Numbered from the stretch's first letter, positions 1 to 9,498 are shown. The stretch: 64,000 nt of DNA from JBOGOC01 sp050747525 (GCA_050747525.1 JBOGOC010000001.1:1-64000), one strand, 5' to 3'. The notes: a model not told the origin generated them from the letters alone. A program made the numbers and translations.

Positions 1-2789
1 CGCCGCTGCGGCGCAGGGTGCCCCGCTGGCGATCGCAGCACGCGGCCCAGCACGGGGGCCTCCAGAGAGCTCTTGAGCGCCCGCTCCCACGCCGCCCGCT
101 CGGCGATGAGCGATGGATCGCGCGGCCCTCCTTCGTCGCGCGGCAGGCGGAAGGCGCGCGTCTCGCGATGAGGCTCGGCAAGCGAGGCCGCCGTCACCAC
201 ACGCGCCCCCTTGTGGCGGGTGGCGTCGGCGGTCGGGAGGAAGCCGTGCTTCGCCAGGACCTTCATCCAGCCGTCGGGGCGCTCGCCGCCGAAGCACGGG
301 ATCGCCAGCCAGTCGCGCGCGCGGGTGGCCGCCACGTACAGAAGCCTGTGCGATTCGGCTTCCAGCCTCGCCGTCTCGCGCTGCAGCGCGTCCTCGAAGC
401 CGGTGGAGGCGAACCGGCGCTTCTCCCGGCCGATGCAGAACTGGAGGCAAGGCTCGCCGGAGCCTCCCCGCTCGACGATCCACGTGGGAGGCCGCGTGGA
501 CCCGGCGCCCGACAGATCGCACAAGGCCACGATGGGGAACTCCAGCCCCTTCGCCTTGTGCACGGTGAGCACGCGCACCTCTCCCTCCTCGCGCTCGTCC
601 GGGTCGGGCTCGATCTCCTCGGAGATCGGCGCTTCCGCCTCGTCGCGCTCGTCGACGGCCATCCCCAGGAGCCATCGAGTGAACGACCCGAACGTTCCGC
701 CCCCGGCCGCGTCGTGCGCGCGCGCCAGGTCCACCGCCTTGAGCAGGTTGGCGGCGCGCTGGTCGCCGTCGGGCTTCAGGTAGAACAGGGACAGCGCCCC
801 GGTCGCGTCCATGAGGTCCTCCAGCGTGGCGGCCACCGAGCGGGCATTGCGGCGCGCGTGCAGGCGGGCCAGCAGCTCGAAGACCCTCTCGAACGGCGTG
901 CCGCTCCCTTCGCCGGCGCGCGTGTAGACCCAGCCTCGCCCCAGCGCGGCGTGCGCCAGGAGCTCCTCGTCGGAGTGACCGAAGATCGGGCAGCGCAGAG
1001 CCGAGACCACCGCCAGCGGATCGTGCGGCCGCTCGATGGCCTGCAGGACCGCCTGCAGGGAGCGCATCTCGGCCCGCATGTAGTACCGCCGGCCGCCGTT
1101 CAGGCGGTACGGGATCCCGGCCTCGCGCAGCGCGTCCTCGAAGGCTTCCAGGCCCGTGGTCGCGCGGAACAGGAGCGCCATGTCGCTCCATCGGGCGGGC
1201 CGCCTTCCTTCGCGCTCCCCGATGGCCCAGCTTCCGCGGGCCGCGTGCAGCAGCGCCGTGACGGCGCGCGCCTCGCTCTGGCGCCGAACCGCGGCGTTGG
1301 CCTGCTCGGCGCCCTTGGCCTGCTCGGAGGGGACGAGCATGACGACGCGCGCGCCTTCGGCATCGGGCTCTTCGCGGTGTGCCACGAGCCTCTCGTAGGC
1401 CGGCTGCCAGCGCCTGTCCGAAGTCTCGAGGACCTGGCCGAAGAGATCGTTCACCCACGCCGCGATGGAGGGAACGGTGCGGAAGTTCTCGGTGAGGCGG
1501 GGCGGCTTCTGCCCCGGGGCGCCGGGCATCTTCGACTTCACCTCGTCGTAGGTCTCGATGTCGGCCCTGCGGAAGCGGTAGATGGACTGCTTGGGATCGC
1601 CGACGACGAAGAGCTTCCCGGGGCGGGGCCGCACCTGGCGCCAGTCGCCCTGTCCCGGATCGTCGGCCGCGAGCAGGAACAGGATCTCGGCCTGCAGCGG
1701 ATCTGTGTCCTGGAACTCGTCCACCATCAGGCAGTCGAAGCGATCCTGGAAGGCCGCCCTGGCCGCCGCGCTGCCGCGCAGCAGGTCGCGGCACCGGATG
1801 AGCAGGTCGCCGAAGTCGAGCAGCCTGCGCACCGCCTTCTCCTGCTGGCAGGCCGCCACGAACCCGTCCCGGATCCACTCCCCCACTTCGTGAGCCAGCC
1901 GGGTGCGCGCGTCCTGGGTCGCGGCATCGCGCTCCTGCGCCAGCGTGCTCAGCAGATCGCGGACGCGCTTGAGGCTGTCGGGGCCGGCCCACGACTCGCG
2001 GCTGCCGCGCGTGGCGTTCGCCTGCAGGGCCTCCATCTCCAGAAGGAGCAGATCTCCCTGGCGCTCCTTCAGCCTGCGGCGGGCGCGGGCCAGCCGCTGG
2101 ATCTGCGCCAGGGCATGGTCGGACGGGTCGGTGCACGCGGACGAGGCCTCCACCAGCTGATTGACGATCTCCAGCACCCGATCGCGTCCGGCCTCCAGCC
2201 GCCCGGCCCCGCCGGGGCGCTTCTCCAGCTCGACGTCACGCTGATCCAGGATGCGCATGGCCAGCTCCTGGAGCTGCGGCAGCTTCATCCCCACGCGCAG
2301 GGCGCGGGCCAGCGGCAGGGCGCCGGCGGTCATCTCTTTCTCCAGCCAGCGCTCCCACACCGCCTCCCGCAGCATGTCGGCGGACAGCTCGTCGGCCACC
2401 ACGAAGCGCGGGTCCACCTGGGCCTCCACCGGGCGCTCGCGCAGCAGCGCGGCCGCGAACGCGTGGATGGTGGTGACGGTGGCGCGATCGAGCGACTCGA
2501 GCGAGCGGCGCAGGTGATCCGACCAGGTGCCGGGCGCCGGGGTTCCGCGGATCATGGTCTCGATGCGGCGGCGCAGCTTGACCTTCAGCTCCCCGGCCGC
2601 CTTCTCGGTGAAGGTGATGATGGCGATGCGCTCGAGCACCACGGTGGTCTTGAGCAGCTCGGAGACCCGGTCGAGCAGCACCGTCGTCTTGCCCGTCCCG
2701 GCCCCGGCCTCCACCATCAGGGACGACTTGAGATCGCCCGATGCCCTCGCGCGCTCGGCGGCGTCCCGCGGCGGCCGCTGCGGGCTCAT
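1..2789 (-). CDS. addA: AddA-type UvrD-superfamily helicase-nuclease subunit, 3' end outside window
   Basis: ATP-dependent DNA helicase of the UvrD/RecB superfamily, read on the minus strand without a stop for 929 codons to the window edge, so the C-terminus is missing. Visible motifs are Walker A AGAGTGKTT about 30 residues in, TFTEKAAGEL (motif Ia), VDEFQDTDPLQ (motif II), VGDPKQSIYRFRRAD (III), LTENFRT (IV), VHKAKGLEFP (V) and LLYVAATRARD (VI). In AddAB it unwinds double-strand ends for recombinational repair together with AddB. The ATG overlaps the stop of the preceding addB-like gene as ATGA (2786-2789), which fixes the start and implies translational coupling. Whether the usual C-terminal PD-(D/E)XK nuclease domain is present cannot be seen. 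A plain UvrD paralogue is the alternative, but the neighbours favour AddA. Confidence 0.88.
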   Translation of the reverse strand, partial: MSPQRPPRDAAERARASGDLKSSLMVEAGAGTGKTTVLLDRVSELLKTTVVLERIAIITFTEKAAGELKVKLRRRIETMIRGTPAPGTWSDHLRRSLESLDRATVTTIHAFAAALLRERPVEAQVDPRFVVADELSADMLREAVWERWLEKEMTAGALPLARALRVGMKLPQLQELAMRILDQRDVELEKRPGGAGRLEAGRDRVLEIVNQLVEASSACTDPSDHALAQIQRLARARRRLKERQGDLLLLEMEALQANATRGSRESWAGPDSLKRVRDLLSTLAQERDAATQDARTRLAHEVGEWIRDGFVAACQQEKAVRRLLDFGDLLIRCRDLLRGSAAARAAFQDRFDCLMVDEFQDTDPLQAEILFLLAADDPGQGDWRQVRPRPGKLFVVGDPKQSIYRFRRADIETYDEVKSKMPGAPGQKPPRLTENFRTVPSIAAWVNDLFGQVLETSDRRWQPAYERLVAHREEPDAEGARVVMLVPSEQAKGAEQANAAVRRQSEARAVTALLHAARGSWAIGEREGRRPARWSDMALLFRATTGLEAFEDALREAGIPYRLNGGRRYYMRAEMRSLQAVLQAIERPHDPLAVVSALRCPIFGHSDEELLAHAALGRGWVYTRAGEGSGTPFERVFELLARLHARRNARSVAATLEDLMDATGALSLFYLKPDGDQRAANLLKAVDLARAHDAAGGGTFGSFTRWLLGMAVDERDEAEAPISEEIEPDPDEREEGEVRVLTVHKAKGLEFPIVALCDLSGAGSTRPPTWIVERGGSGEPCLQFCIGREKRRFASTGFEDALQRETARLEAESHRLLYVAATRARDWLAIPCFGGERPDGWMKVLAKHGFLPTADATRHKGARVVTAASLAEPHRETRAFRLPRDEGGPRDPSLIAERAAWERALKSSLEAPVLGRVLRSPAGHPAPQR

Positions 2790-5700
2790 GGCAGATCCCT
2801 CATCAGCAGGTAGTCCTGGGCCGTGGCGTCGTGCTTCTTGCGCTCGAAGCGGGCCTCGCGCCCCTCGCCGCACGCCAGCTGGAAGGAGCACCAGCGGCAC
2901 TGCTCCCCGGGGCTGGCCAGGAAGATTCCCCGCTCGATGCAGAGCAGGAACGTGCCGAGCACCAGGCCGAGATCCTCACGGCGCCGGGCGAGCGCCTCCG
3001 CGGAGAACCCCACGGTGCGTCCCTCTCCGCCCACCGTCTGATACCGTCCCTCCGCGCAGCGCGCTCCCGGATACCGCCCCTGCAGCAGGGACTCGGCAGC
3101 CAGCATGTAGAGCGGAATCTGCACGGTGGTCCCTCCTTTCAGCGCATCGACTCTCCAGGACGACCCCTTCCCCGTCTTGTAGTCGGTCACACGCAGCCAT
3201 TTCCGGTCGTGCGACACGTCCACCCGATCGATGCGGCCCTTCAGGGGAATGGGCTGGCCGGCGCGCAGCTCCGCCACGACCGGGTTCTCCGACGAGGCCT
3301 CGTCCTCTCCTTCGTCCTCGAAACGGGGGGCCGCGAAGCCCAGCTCGAAGTGCGCGGGGAGCCAGTCGGCTTCCTCGGCCTCGGATTCCAGCATCGTCTC
3401 CAGCATGGACACGATGCGCTCCTTGTCGACCTCCCACACCATGCGCGGCCCGGTGATCCCTTCCTCCTCTGCCTGCTGGAACACGCGCGCCGCCGTCTCG
3501 CGCAGCATCGCGATCGCCTCCTGCACCGATTCCCGCCGCAGGGGGAGCTCGGCGCGATCGCGCAGGGCCGTGAACTGCTCGAACAGGATCCTGTGGACCA
3601 GGCCGCCGCGGCGGCGCGGGTCGATCTGCTCGGCCTCCTCGGGGTCGTGGAGCTCTTCGAGCCCCAGCACGTCTCCGAGGAAATAGCGGAGCGGGCACAT
3701 CGCATACCGCTCGATGCGCGTGGGCGAGAGGGGCCGATCCCGCAGAGGATGCAGGGCGCGTACGTGCTCGGCCATGTGGGGGCGCAGGATCACGCCGTCG
3801 TGCGCCGTGAACCGCGCCTCGCCCCATCGCGCCTGCTCGGCCTCCATCGCGCGACTCAGAAGGGGGTTGGCCTTCAGGAAGGAGAGGAGCCTGCGGCGCA
3901 CGTCGGGGTCGGCGGCGCGCGGGGCCTCGCGGCGCAGCACGCACAGATCGAACTCCCGCCCCATGATGGACGACCCCGCCCGCGCCGGGCCCAGTGCCGA
4001 GAGGCTGACCGACTCGTAGCCCGGAGTCCTCTCGAGCGACTCGTAGTCCACCGAGGCCCCGGTCAGGGTGCCGGCCAGGCGCAGCAGGAAAGGCGAGGCA
4101 TTGCGCGGCCGTGCGGTGGTGGGGTCCACGCGCGGAAAGGAGAGTCTCACGCTCTGCGTGGCGCTGGAAGACGCCAGCCGGAAGAGAAGCCTCTCCTCGT
4201 CGAGGCGGCGCCTCTTCAAAGCCAGCCGCGGCTCCCTCACCAGGTTGTTGATCGTCTCGCGCTCGTCGTCCAGCAGGATCGGATCCTCGCGCACCGGGAC
4301 GGGGAAGCCCTTCTCCACCAGACCCACCACGGCCACCGCGTCGAACGACAGGAGCCGCGCGTCCATCACGCCGCCCACGAAGATCCCCGAGCGCTCGAAC
4401 TCGCCCCACGGCTCCGACGAACGCTCCAGCAGCGATCGGACGCGCTGCGTGAAATCCTCCAGCGAGACGGGCGTGTGGATCTCGTCGAGCGCGCCGAGCG
4501 TCTGGAGGCGCTCGCCGACCGGATCGGGCGAGAGGGAGGCGGGGACGAAACGGTGCAGCAGATCGATGGCGGCCGCCGCCAGGTCGCTCCACCGCCCTCC
4601 TCCAGGCATCGCCTGCAGGGCGGCGTGGAGCTCGTCCACGCGGTCGGCCAGAGCCCGTGCCGCGCGCGCGGCCCCGGTGTCCTGCGCCGCCAGCCGCTCC
4701 AGACGGCGCCTCCAGTCGGTGCCGCGCACCACCCCCGCCTCGCGCGACAGGCGATCCCACTGGGCCGCCTGCCCGCTCGTGTCGGTGAGGGCCAGCACGT
4801 CCATGACGGTGCGCCGGCTCATGTTGTCGGCGCGGGATCGCGCCTGCAGCATCAGCACCAGCGCGCGCGCCGCCGCCGTGCGCGCCAGAGAGAGCCCATC
4901 GGCCATGAAGTGCGGCACGCCGCCGGCTTCGGCCATGGCCTCGGACACCAGGTGACGGTACGGATCGCTGGAGCGATACAGCAGCCCCATGCTGCCGAAA
5001 GGCAGGCTGCGATCCCGGGCCAGCCCGATCATCCAGCGCAGCGCCTCGGCCACCTCGCGCCCCTCGCCCGGCGCGGCCAGGATGGAGACTTCGGGGGGAA
5101 GCCTCTTCGCCCCGGGGGCGTGCGGCGCCGGAAGCTCCCGCGACTCGGGGATCCATCCGCGGAACCACTCCAGCAGGGGACGCGCGAACTCCCACGCGTT
5201 GTCCGGATCGTCCGCCTCGAACGGGAAGAAGACCGTGGCCTGCCGGAACGCCAGCGCTTCCCTCAGCAGGGCCCGCTGCTGCCAGTTCAGATCGTAGAAC
5301 CCGTAGACCAGCACGGGCGGAGCCGGCTCCGGCGAGGCGCCCCGCGCGGCCGCGGCGGCGATGGCCGCATGAAACAGGTCCCCATCGTCGTAGAAGCGCC
5401 TGTCCTGGAGCAGGTCGTCGTACGCTTCGTAGAGGGCGGCCAGGTCCTCCAGCTTGCGCCCCGACATCCCCTCGTGCACCGACCCGCGGCGCGCGCCCGA
5501 GGCGCGCATCCCCGCGCCGGCGGCCCGCAGCAGGGCGGGCTCGATCTCCGCTTCCTTCAGATCGGTGAACGTGGCTCCCAGCGCCTCGACGAACCCCTCC
5601 ATGAGCGCGATGCGCTCGAAGTAGGTGCCGTGCGCGTGCGCCTGAACCGCCGCGCGCAGCACGAGGTCCCGCCCCTCGTCGGGAATCCTCCGTCGTCCCC

Positions 5701-5965
5701 TGTCCCGCAGGAGGCCTCCTCCCAGATCGGCCGCAAAGTCCCGCAGGAGCTCGAACCTGATGTTGGCGTGGCCTCCGGCCAGCCGCAGGGCCAGCAGGCG
5801 CCTGAGCCTCAGACGCTGGAAGTTGCTGCCGGCCAGCACCACGACGGGTCGCAGCGGATCGTCGCCCTGCAGCCGGCGGGCCTCTTCGAAGAACGCTTCC
5901 TCGAGCCCTCCCGCCGGGGCCGGCGGGCCGACGACGAGACGAAGGCCGCGGTGCCGCATGGTCAT
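2786..5965 (-). CDS. addB: AddB-type subunit with C-terminal Fe-S PD-(D/E)XK nuclease
   Basis: 1059 aa, the usual AddB size. The N-terminal two thirds look like an inactivated UvrD-type helicase: no Walker A GKT is seen where expected (near PPAPAGGLEEA). The C-terminal region is a RecB-family nuclease with SPTRIERYAMCPLRYF, GGLVHRILFEQF and the catalytic DYKTGKG. It ends in a cysteine cluster CRWCSFQLAC which, with the earlier Cys in YAMCPL, matches the four-Cys 4Fe-4S staple of AddB and Cas4-like nucleases. It should process one DNA strand during double-strand-break resection. The start ATG is preceded by GAGG, and a second ATG lies two codons in. It lies 7 nt after the small nuclease gene upstream and overlaps addA by 4 nt, so the three genes form an operon. 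Confidence 0.87.
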   Translation of the reverse strand: MTMRHRGLRLVVGPPAPAGGLEEAFFEEARRLQGDDPLRPVVVLAGSNFQRLRLRRLLALRLAGGHANIRFELLRDFAADLGGGLLRDRGRRRIPDEGRDLVLRAAVQAHAHGTYFERIALMEGFVEALGATFTDLKEAEIEPALLRAAGAGMRASGARRGSVHEGMSGRKLEDLAALYEAYDDLLQDRRFYDDGDLFHAAIAAAAARGASPEPAPPVLVYGFYDLNWQQRALLREALAFRQATVFFPFEADDPDNAWEFARPLLEWFRGWIPESRELPAPHAPGAKRLPPEVSILAAPGEGREVAEALRWMIGLARDRSLPFGSMGLLYRSSDPYRHLVSEAMAEAGGVPHFMADGLSLARTAAARALVLMLQARSRADNMSRRTVMDVLALTDTSGQAAQWDRLSREAGVVRGTDWRRRLERLAAQDTGAARAARALADRVDELHAALQAMPGGGRWSDLAAAAIDLLHRFVPASLSPDPVGERLQTLGALDEIHTPVSLEDFTQRVRSLLERSSEPWGEFERSGIFVGGVMDARLLSFDAVAVVGLVEKGFPVPVREDPILLDDERETINNLVREPRLALKRRRLDEERLLFRLASSSATQSVRLSFPRVDPTTARPRNASPFLLRLAGTLTGASVDYESLERTPGYESVSLSALGPARAGSSIMGREFDLCVLRREAPRAADPDVRRRLLSFLKANPLLSRAMEAEQARWGEARFTAHDGVILRPHMAEHVRALHPLRDRPLSPTRIERYAMCPLRYFLGDVLGLEELHDPEEAEQIDPRRRGGLVHRILFEQFTALRDRAELPLRRESVQEAIAMLRETAARVFQQAEEEGITGPRMVWEVDKERIVSMLETMLESEAEEADWLPAHFELGFAAPRFEDEGEDEASSENPVVAELRAGQPIPLKGRIDRVDVSHDRKWLRVTDYKTGKGSSWRVDALKGGTTVQIPLYMLAAESLLQGRYPGARCAEGRYQTVGGEGRTVGFSAEALARRREDLGLVLGTFLLCIERGIFLASPGEQCRWCSFQLACGEGREARFERKKHDATAQDYLLMRDLP

Positions 5966-5972
5966 CCCGGCC

Positions 5973-6842
5973 TCACCCGAAGAGCCGGTACTGGCCCGTG
6001 CCGGCGTCGTAGGCAGTGATGTCGCCGGGGGGCTCGATCGGCTCCTCCGGCGCGGTGTCGGGCTGCAGGGCGCTCGCGGCCCGCTCCGCCTCCCACTCGG
6101 GGCAGATCTCGCGGTACTCGCACCACGAGCACAGCGCGCTGCGCCGCGCGGGGAACTGCGTGGTGGCCTCGATGGTCTGGATGGAGCGGATCGTCTCCAG
6201 GCCCGTCTTCCTCAGGTCGTCGAGCGAGCGGGTTTCCACGAACGTCCTGTCGTGCGCCAGGTAGTGCCACACCTGGCGCACCTCGCGGACCTCGGGATGC
6301 CTCTGCCTCATGGCGATCTCGTACAGCGAGAGCTGACGATCGCGCTTGAGCACCCCCTCGCGGGGGAGCGCCCCGGTCTTGTAGTCGTGAATCTCCAGCA
6401 CGTCGTGTCCGGCCCGGTCGACCCGATCGATGAAGCCGCGCATCCGGTACAGACCCTGCCTGTCGATCGGGAATTCCACCTCGGTCTCGCACCCCATGAC
6501 CTCGGCCCCCTCGAAGGGATGGTGACGCCGGTGGTAGCTCTCCACGCAGCGGCGGCCGATGGCGCGGTAGTCCTCGGCGGACATGCTCTCGCGCACGATG
6601 CGCACGTTCGGCGTGTGGCGCAACCGCCACAGGGCTTCGAACTGCTCGCCGAACTCCTCGGGGTGCAGCTCGCGGGCGCGCGGCACATCGCCGTAGAGCC
6701 CTTCCAGCACCTCGTGGACGAGCTTTCCCATGAAAGCTTCGATGCTCTCGACGTCGCGACGGATGTTGTCGACGTACCGGAAGCGGTACTGGAGGCGGCA
6801 GTTCTCGAAGGAGGAGATGCGGGAGTGCGAGTAGACGGCCAC
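5973..6842 (-). CDS. Free-standing RecB/Cas4-like PD-(D/E)XK nuclease with Fe-S cysteines
   Basis: About 289 aa if translated from the GTG at 6842, just before VYSHSRISSFENC; the frame extends upstream to 6965, but that part is Arg-rich and overlaps the promoter. It shows RISSFENCRLQYRFRY, a GKLVHEVLEGLY helix, VLEIHDYKTGALP (catalytic Asp and Lys) and C-terminal CSWCEYREIC, the same four-Cys Fe-S arrangement as AddB. So it is a PD-(D/E)XK nuclease of the RecB/Cas4 type with no helicase portion. It is first in an operon with addB- and addA-like genes, suggesting a third nuclease subunit or an accessory trimming nuclease in end resection. A CRISPR Cas4 role is unlikely because no cas genes or repeats are nearby. 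The third-subunit idea is inference. Confidence 0.83.
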   Translation of the reverse strand: MAVYSHSRISSFENCRLQYRFRYVDNIRRDVESIEAFMGKLVHEVLEGLYGDVPRARELHPEEFGEQFEALWRLRHTPNVRIVRESMSAEDYRAIGRRCVESYHRRHHPFEGAEVMGCETEVEFPIDRQGLYRMRGFIDRVDRAGHDVLEIHDYKTGALPREGVLKRDRQLSLYEIAMRQRHPEVREVRQVWHYLAHDRTFVETRSLDDLRKTGLETIRSIQTIEATTQFPARRSALCSWCEYREICPEWEAERAASALQPDTAPEEPIEPPGDITAYDAGTGQYRLFG

Positions 6843-6891
6843 GAGGAGCGGATCTCCTGGCGCGATGCGGGAGCTCCCGCGACGCCGGCGC

Positions 6892-6897
6892 AGTATA
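6892..6897 (-). promoter_or_regulatory. -10 element of the nuclease-addBA operon
   Basis: TATACT on the minus strand (AGTATA on plus) lies about 50 nt upstream of the GTG at 6842 and back to back with the plus-strand promoter at 6939. No clear -35 is visible. Confidence 0.4.
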
Positions 6898-6938
6898 CAC
6901 CGGCGATCCCCATCTGGACCGAGCCGCGCGCACAAGAG

Positions 6939-6944
6939 TAGAAT
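6939..6944 (+). promoter_or_regulatory. -10 element, near-leaderless transcript
   Basis: TAGAAT ends 10 nt before the ATG at 6955, so the mRNA would have almost no leader. The same spacing recurs at several genes in the window. Confidence 0.42.
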
Positions 6945-6954
6945 TACGTCCATC

Positions 6955-8145
6955 ATGAGCCGCAAGCAGAAACGCGAAGGACGCCTGATTCACGGCGACG
7001 AGCTCCTGGAATCACGCGGCATCGACCTGGACGCCGACGACGAGGCTCTGCTCCCGGCCTTGCTGGCCGCCATCGGCACCGACCCCGACGCCGACCTGTC
7101 GATCGCCGACTGGCTGGGGAGCATTCCCAGCGAGGAAGCCGCGGCGCGCCTGGCCGCGTGGGATCGCAGCCAGCCGGCCGACAAGGACCTGCGCCGGCTG
7201 ATCCGCGCCTCGCTGTTCCGTCTCGAGCAGCGCGGCGTGGCCGCGGCGGCGGCCGCGCGGGAGAGGGCCGATGCCGAGGCCGCGCGCCCCATACACATGA
7301 TGGAGCGCGCCGAGCCCACCGGTTACCTGTCGGCGCTCGATGGCGCGGGGAACCGGCTCGCCTGGCTCACCCGCGCCCGGCCCGAAGGCGGCCTCATCGT
7401 GATGTCGAGCATCATCAACGACCGCGCGGGGATGCGGCAGGTGGTGGAGCGCACCATGAACAAGGGAGCGTTCAAGGAGACGCTCGCCGACCTGGACAAG
7501 CGTCACGCCACGCTCGCTCAGGCGCCCCCGCGCTACGTGGACTGGCTGATGCAGGACGCCTACAGACGAGGCGTGCCGCGCGACGAGCAGGGAGGCGGCT
7601 ACCCGCTGATGCGCGCGGACTTCTATCCCGAGCCGGCCGCGCCGGTCCCCTCGCCGCTCGACGAGATGGCCGCGCCGATGCCGGCCGAGGAGCAGGCCGC
7701 GCTCCTGGAGAAGAGCGGGGACCTGTTCGGGCTCCCCGAGTTCGGCGGCTGGATGCTCCCGGACGACCTGGTCAAGGTGCACCAGCAGCGCTTCCACGAT
7801 GCGCAGGACTCGTCGCTGGTGCTGAGCAAGCAGCAGATGACCGAGCGGCTCACCGGGATCGTGGATCAGGCCTTCGAGGAGGTGGTGGAGACCGAAGCGC
7901 GCGCGCTGTACGCGCTACGGCTGGCCGACATGGCGCTGTGGTTTCATCTCGCGCATCGCGAGGAGCCCGCACGCCTCTGCCTCGCCCTCCAGCTCGCCCT
8001 GAACGAGCCCAGCCGCCGCCTCAAGGAGGTCCCGTTCCTGCGCGGCCTCGCCCTGCGCTCGTTCCTCCACCTGATGCCGCGCGAAGCCCCGGAGCCCGCA
8101 AGCGAGGGCGAGGCGGATGCCTCCACCCTGATCGTCCGGCCCTGA
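6955..8145 (+). CDS. Conserved-looking protein of unknown function
   Basis: 396 aa, not recognised. The start is taken as the ATG at 6955 (MSRKQKREGRLIHG); the in-frame extension upstream is Arg-rich, overlaps the divergent promoter and lacks protein-like composition. It has no signal peptide or membrane segment, so it is probably cytoplasmic. The middle contains a GYLSALDGAGNRLAWL segment followed by alternating hydrophobic stretches (GGLIVMSSIIND), and the C-terminal third is helical with regularly spaced leucines. Acidic, Ala-rich codon use matches the neighbours, so it looks like a real gene. It is divergent from the nuclease-addBA operon and convergent with the alcohol dehydrogenase gene, so neither neighbour indicates its role. 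Confidence 0.8.
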   Translation: MSRKQKREGRLIHGDELLESRGIDLDADDEALLPALLAAIGTDPDADLSIADWLGSIPSEEAAARLAAWDRSQPADKDLRRLIRASLFRLEQRGVAAAAAARERADAEAARPIHMMERAEPTGYLSALDGAGNRLAWLTRARPEGGLIVMSSIINDRAGMRQVVERTMNKGAFKETLADLDKRHATLAQAPPRYVDWLMQDAYRRGVPRDEQGGGYPLMRADFYPEPAAPVPSPLDEMAAPMPAEEQAALLEKSGDLFGLPEFGGWMLPDDLVKVHQQRFHDAQDSSLVLSKQQMTERLTGIVDQAFEEVVETEARALYALRLADMALWFHLAHREEPARLCLALQLALNEPSRRLKEVPFLRGLALRSFLHLMPREAPEPASEGEADASTLIVRP

Positions 8146-8148
8146 TCT

Positions 8149-8160
8149 TCAGGGCCCTGA
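8149..8160. repeat. 12-bp perfect palindrome between convergent genes
   Basis: TCAGGGCCCTGA lies in the 18-nt gap between two convergent genes, inside an imperfect 15-bp tandem repeat (GGCCCTGATC occurs twice). There is no T-run, so it is not a standard intrinsic terminator; it could still stall or process both 3' ends. Confidence 0.35.
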
Positions 8161-8163
8161 TCC

Positions 8164-9426
8164 TCATGCCCTGGTGCGGCGCCGGGCGGCCTGCGCCGGC
8201 CTGGGGACGCCGGTGGGCCCCACGCGGATCTCGACCTTGATCCACCCTTCCTGCCTCCGATCGAACGCCTCGTAGGCCTCGATTGCGGAGGAGAGCGGCT
8301 CCGTCTGCGTCAGCACGCGGGCCGGGTCCACGGTGCCGGAGCGCACCAGGTCCATCAGGCGCGGGATGTACTTCCTGTGGTTGCAGTTTCCCATCTTGAC
8401 CGTGAGGTTCTTGTTCATCGCGGCGCCCAGACCGAAGAAGGTGTGCGTGGGCGGATAGACGCCGATGATCGACAGCGTCCCGGCCTTGGCCAGCGCGTCG
8501 ATCGCCCACGTCACCGCCTGCGACGGTCCGTGCCCGGGCTCCCAGTTGCCGCCATGCGGATGCGCCTCCGGGGCCACCTGCTCGCGCTCCTTCGCGAACT
8601 CCTGGATGTGACGGCGCGCCTGGGCGGCGGCCGGCCCCTGGGTGGGGACCTCGGCGTCCACGCCCACCGCGTCGATGGCGCGGTCCACGCCGATCCCTCC
8701 GGTCAGATCCCGGATGGCCTGCACCGGATCCTCGGCGTTGAAGTCGATCACCTCCGCTCCCAGCGTGCGGGCCATGTCGAGCCGCGAGGCGATGGTGTCC
8801 ACCGCGAGCACACGTCCGGCTCCCTGCAGGTAGGCGCTCAGGATGCAGAACTGCCCGACCGGGCCGCATCCGAACACGGCAACGGTGTCGCCGGCCTTGA
8901 TGTCGGCGAGGCGCGCGCCGAACCAGCCGGTGGGAAAGATGTCCGAAAGCAGGATGGCCTGTTCGTCGCTGACCTCGGGCGGCACCTTGAAGGGGCCCGC
9001 CTGGGCGAAGGGAACGCGCGCCCGCTCGGCCTGCAGACCTTGCAGGGCTCCGCTGGCCTTCGGGCCGCCGAAGAACACCGTCCCCGCGTGGGGCCCGCCG
9101 GGATTGGCCTCGTCGCACTGGGAATGGTAGCCGGCGCGGCAATACACGCACGAGCCGCAGGCGACGCTGGAAGGGATCACCACGCGATCCCCCTCCCTCA
9201 GATTCCGCACCTGCTCGCCGATCTCCTCCACCACGCCGACCCCCTCGTGCCCGAGGATCGTGCCGGGCTCCATGCCCGGCATCGTGCCGCGCACCATATG
9301 GAGGTCGGTGCCGCATATGGCGCTGGCTGTCAAACGCACCACGGCGTCCAGGGGCTTCTCGATGCGGGGCTCGGGGACCTCATCCAGACGAATGTCGCCG
9401 ACGCCGTGAAAGACGATGGCTTTCAT
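8164..9426 (-). CDS. Zinc-dependent alcohol/formaldehyde dehydrogenase family protein
   Basis: 420 aa medium-chain dehydrogenase. Catalytic-zinc ligands are Cys38 (ICGTD) and His60/Glu61 (GHEGVG); the structural-zinc ligands are Cys90, Cys93, Cys96 and Cys104 in ACGSCVYCRAGYHSQC. The nucleotide-binding loop is AVFGCGPVGQFC. Length and the long insertions after the structural zinc resemble the glutathione-independent formaldehyde dehydrogenase branch, so it probably oxidises an aldehyde or alcohol with NAD(P)+; the substrate is not determined by sequence. It sits 72 nt downstream of the SDR gene on the same strand, so cotranscription is possible but not required. The C-terminal tail (PAQAARRRTRA) is low complexity and may be unstructured. 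Confidence 0.88.
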   Translation of the reverse strand: MKAIVFHGVGDIRLDEVPEPRIEKPLDAVVRLTASAICGTDLHMVRGTMPGMEPGTILGHEGVGVVEEIGEQVRNLREGDRVVIPSSVACGSCVYCRAGYHSQCDEANPGGPHAGTVFFGGPKASGALQGLQAERARVPFAQAGPFKVPPEVSDEQAILLSDIFPTGWFGARLADIKAGDTVAVFGCGPVGQFCILSAYLQGAGRVLAVDTIASRLDMARTLGAEVIDFNAEDPVQAIRDLTGGIGVDRAIDAVGVDAEVPTQGPAAAQARRHIQEFAKEREQVAPEAHPHGGNWEPGHGPSQAVTWAIDALAKAGTLSIIGVYPPTHTFFGLGAAMNKNLTVKMGNCNHRKYIPRLMDLVRSGTVDPARVLTQTEPLSSAIEAYEAFDRRQEGWIKVEIRVGPTGVPRPAQAARRRTRA

Positions 9427-9498
9427 GGGGATGATCTCCGGAACGGATGGACGGATACGGTGGGTGCTGCGTCAACGCGGTGCGAACATCATACATCC

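Noticed and set aside
18..6019. Two very long plus-strand frames (over 900 and over 1000 codons) opposite the addBA-like genes
   Set aside because: Arg/Gln/Pro-rich composition with no motifs; the minus strand carries complete helicase and nuclease motif series. They are GC-bias shadows.
5973..6842. Cas4 of a CRISPR system
   Set aside because: No cas genes or repeat arrays; operon context is AddAB-like.
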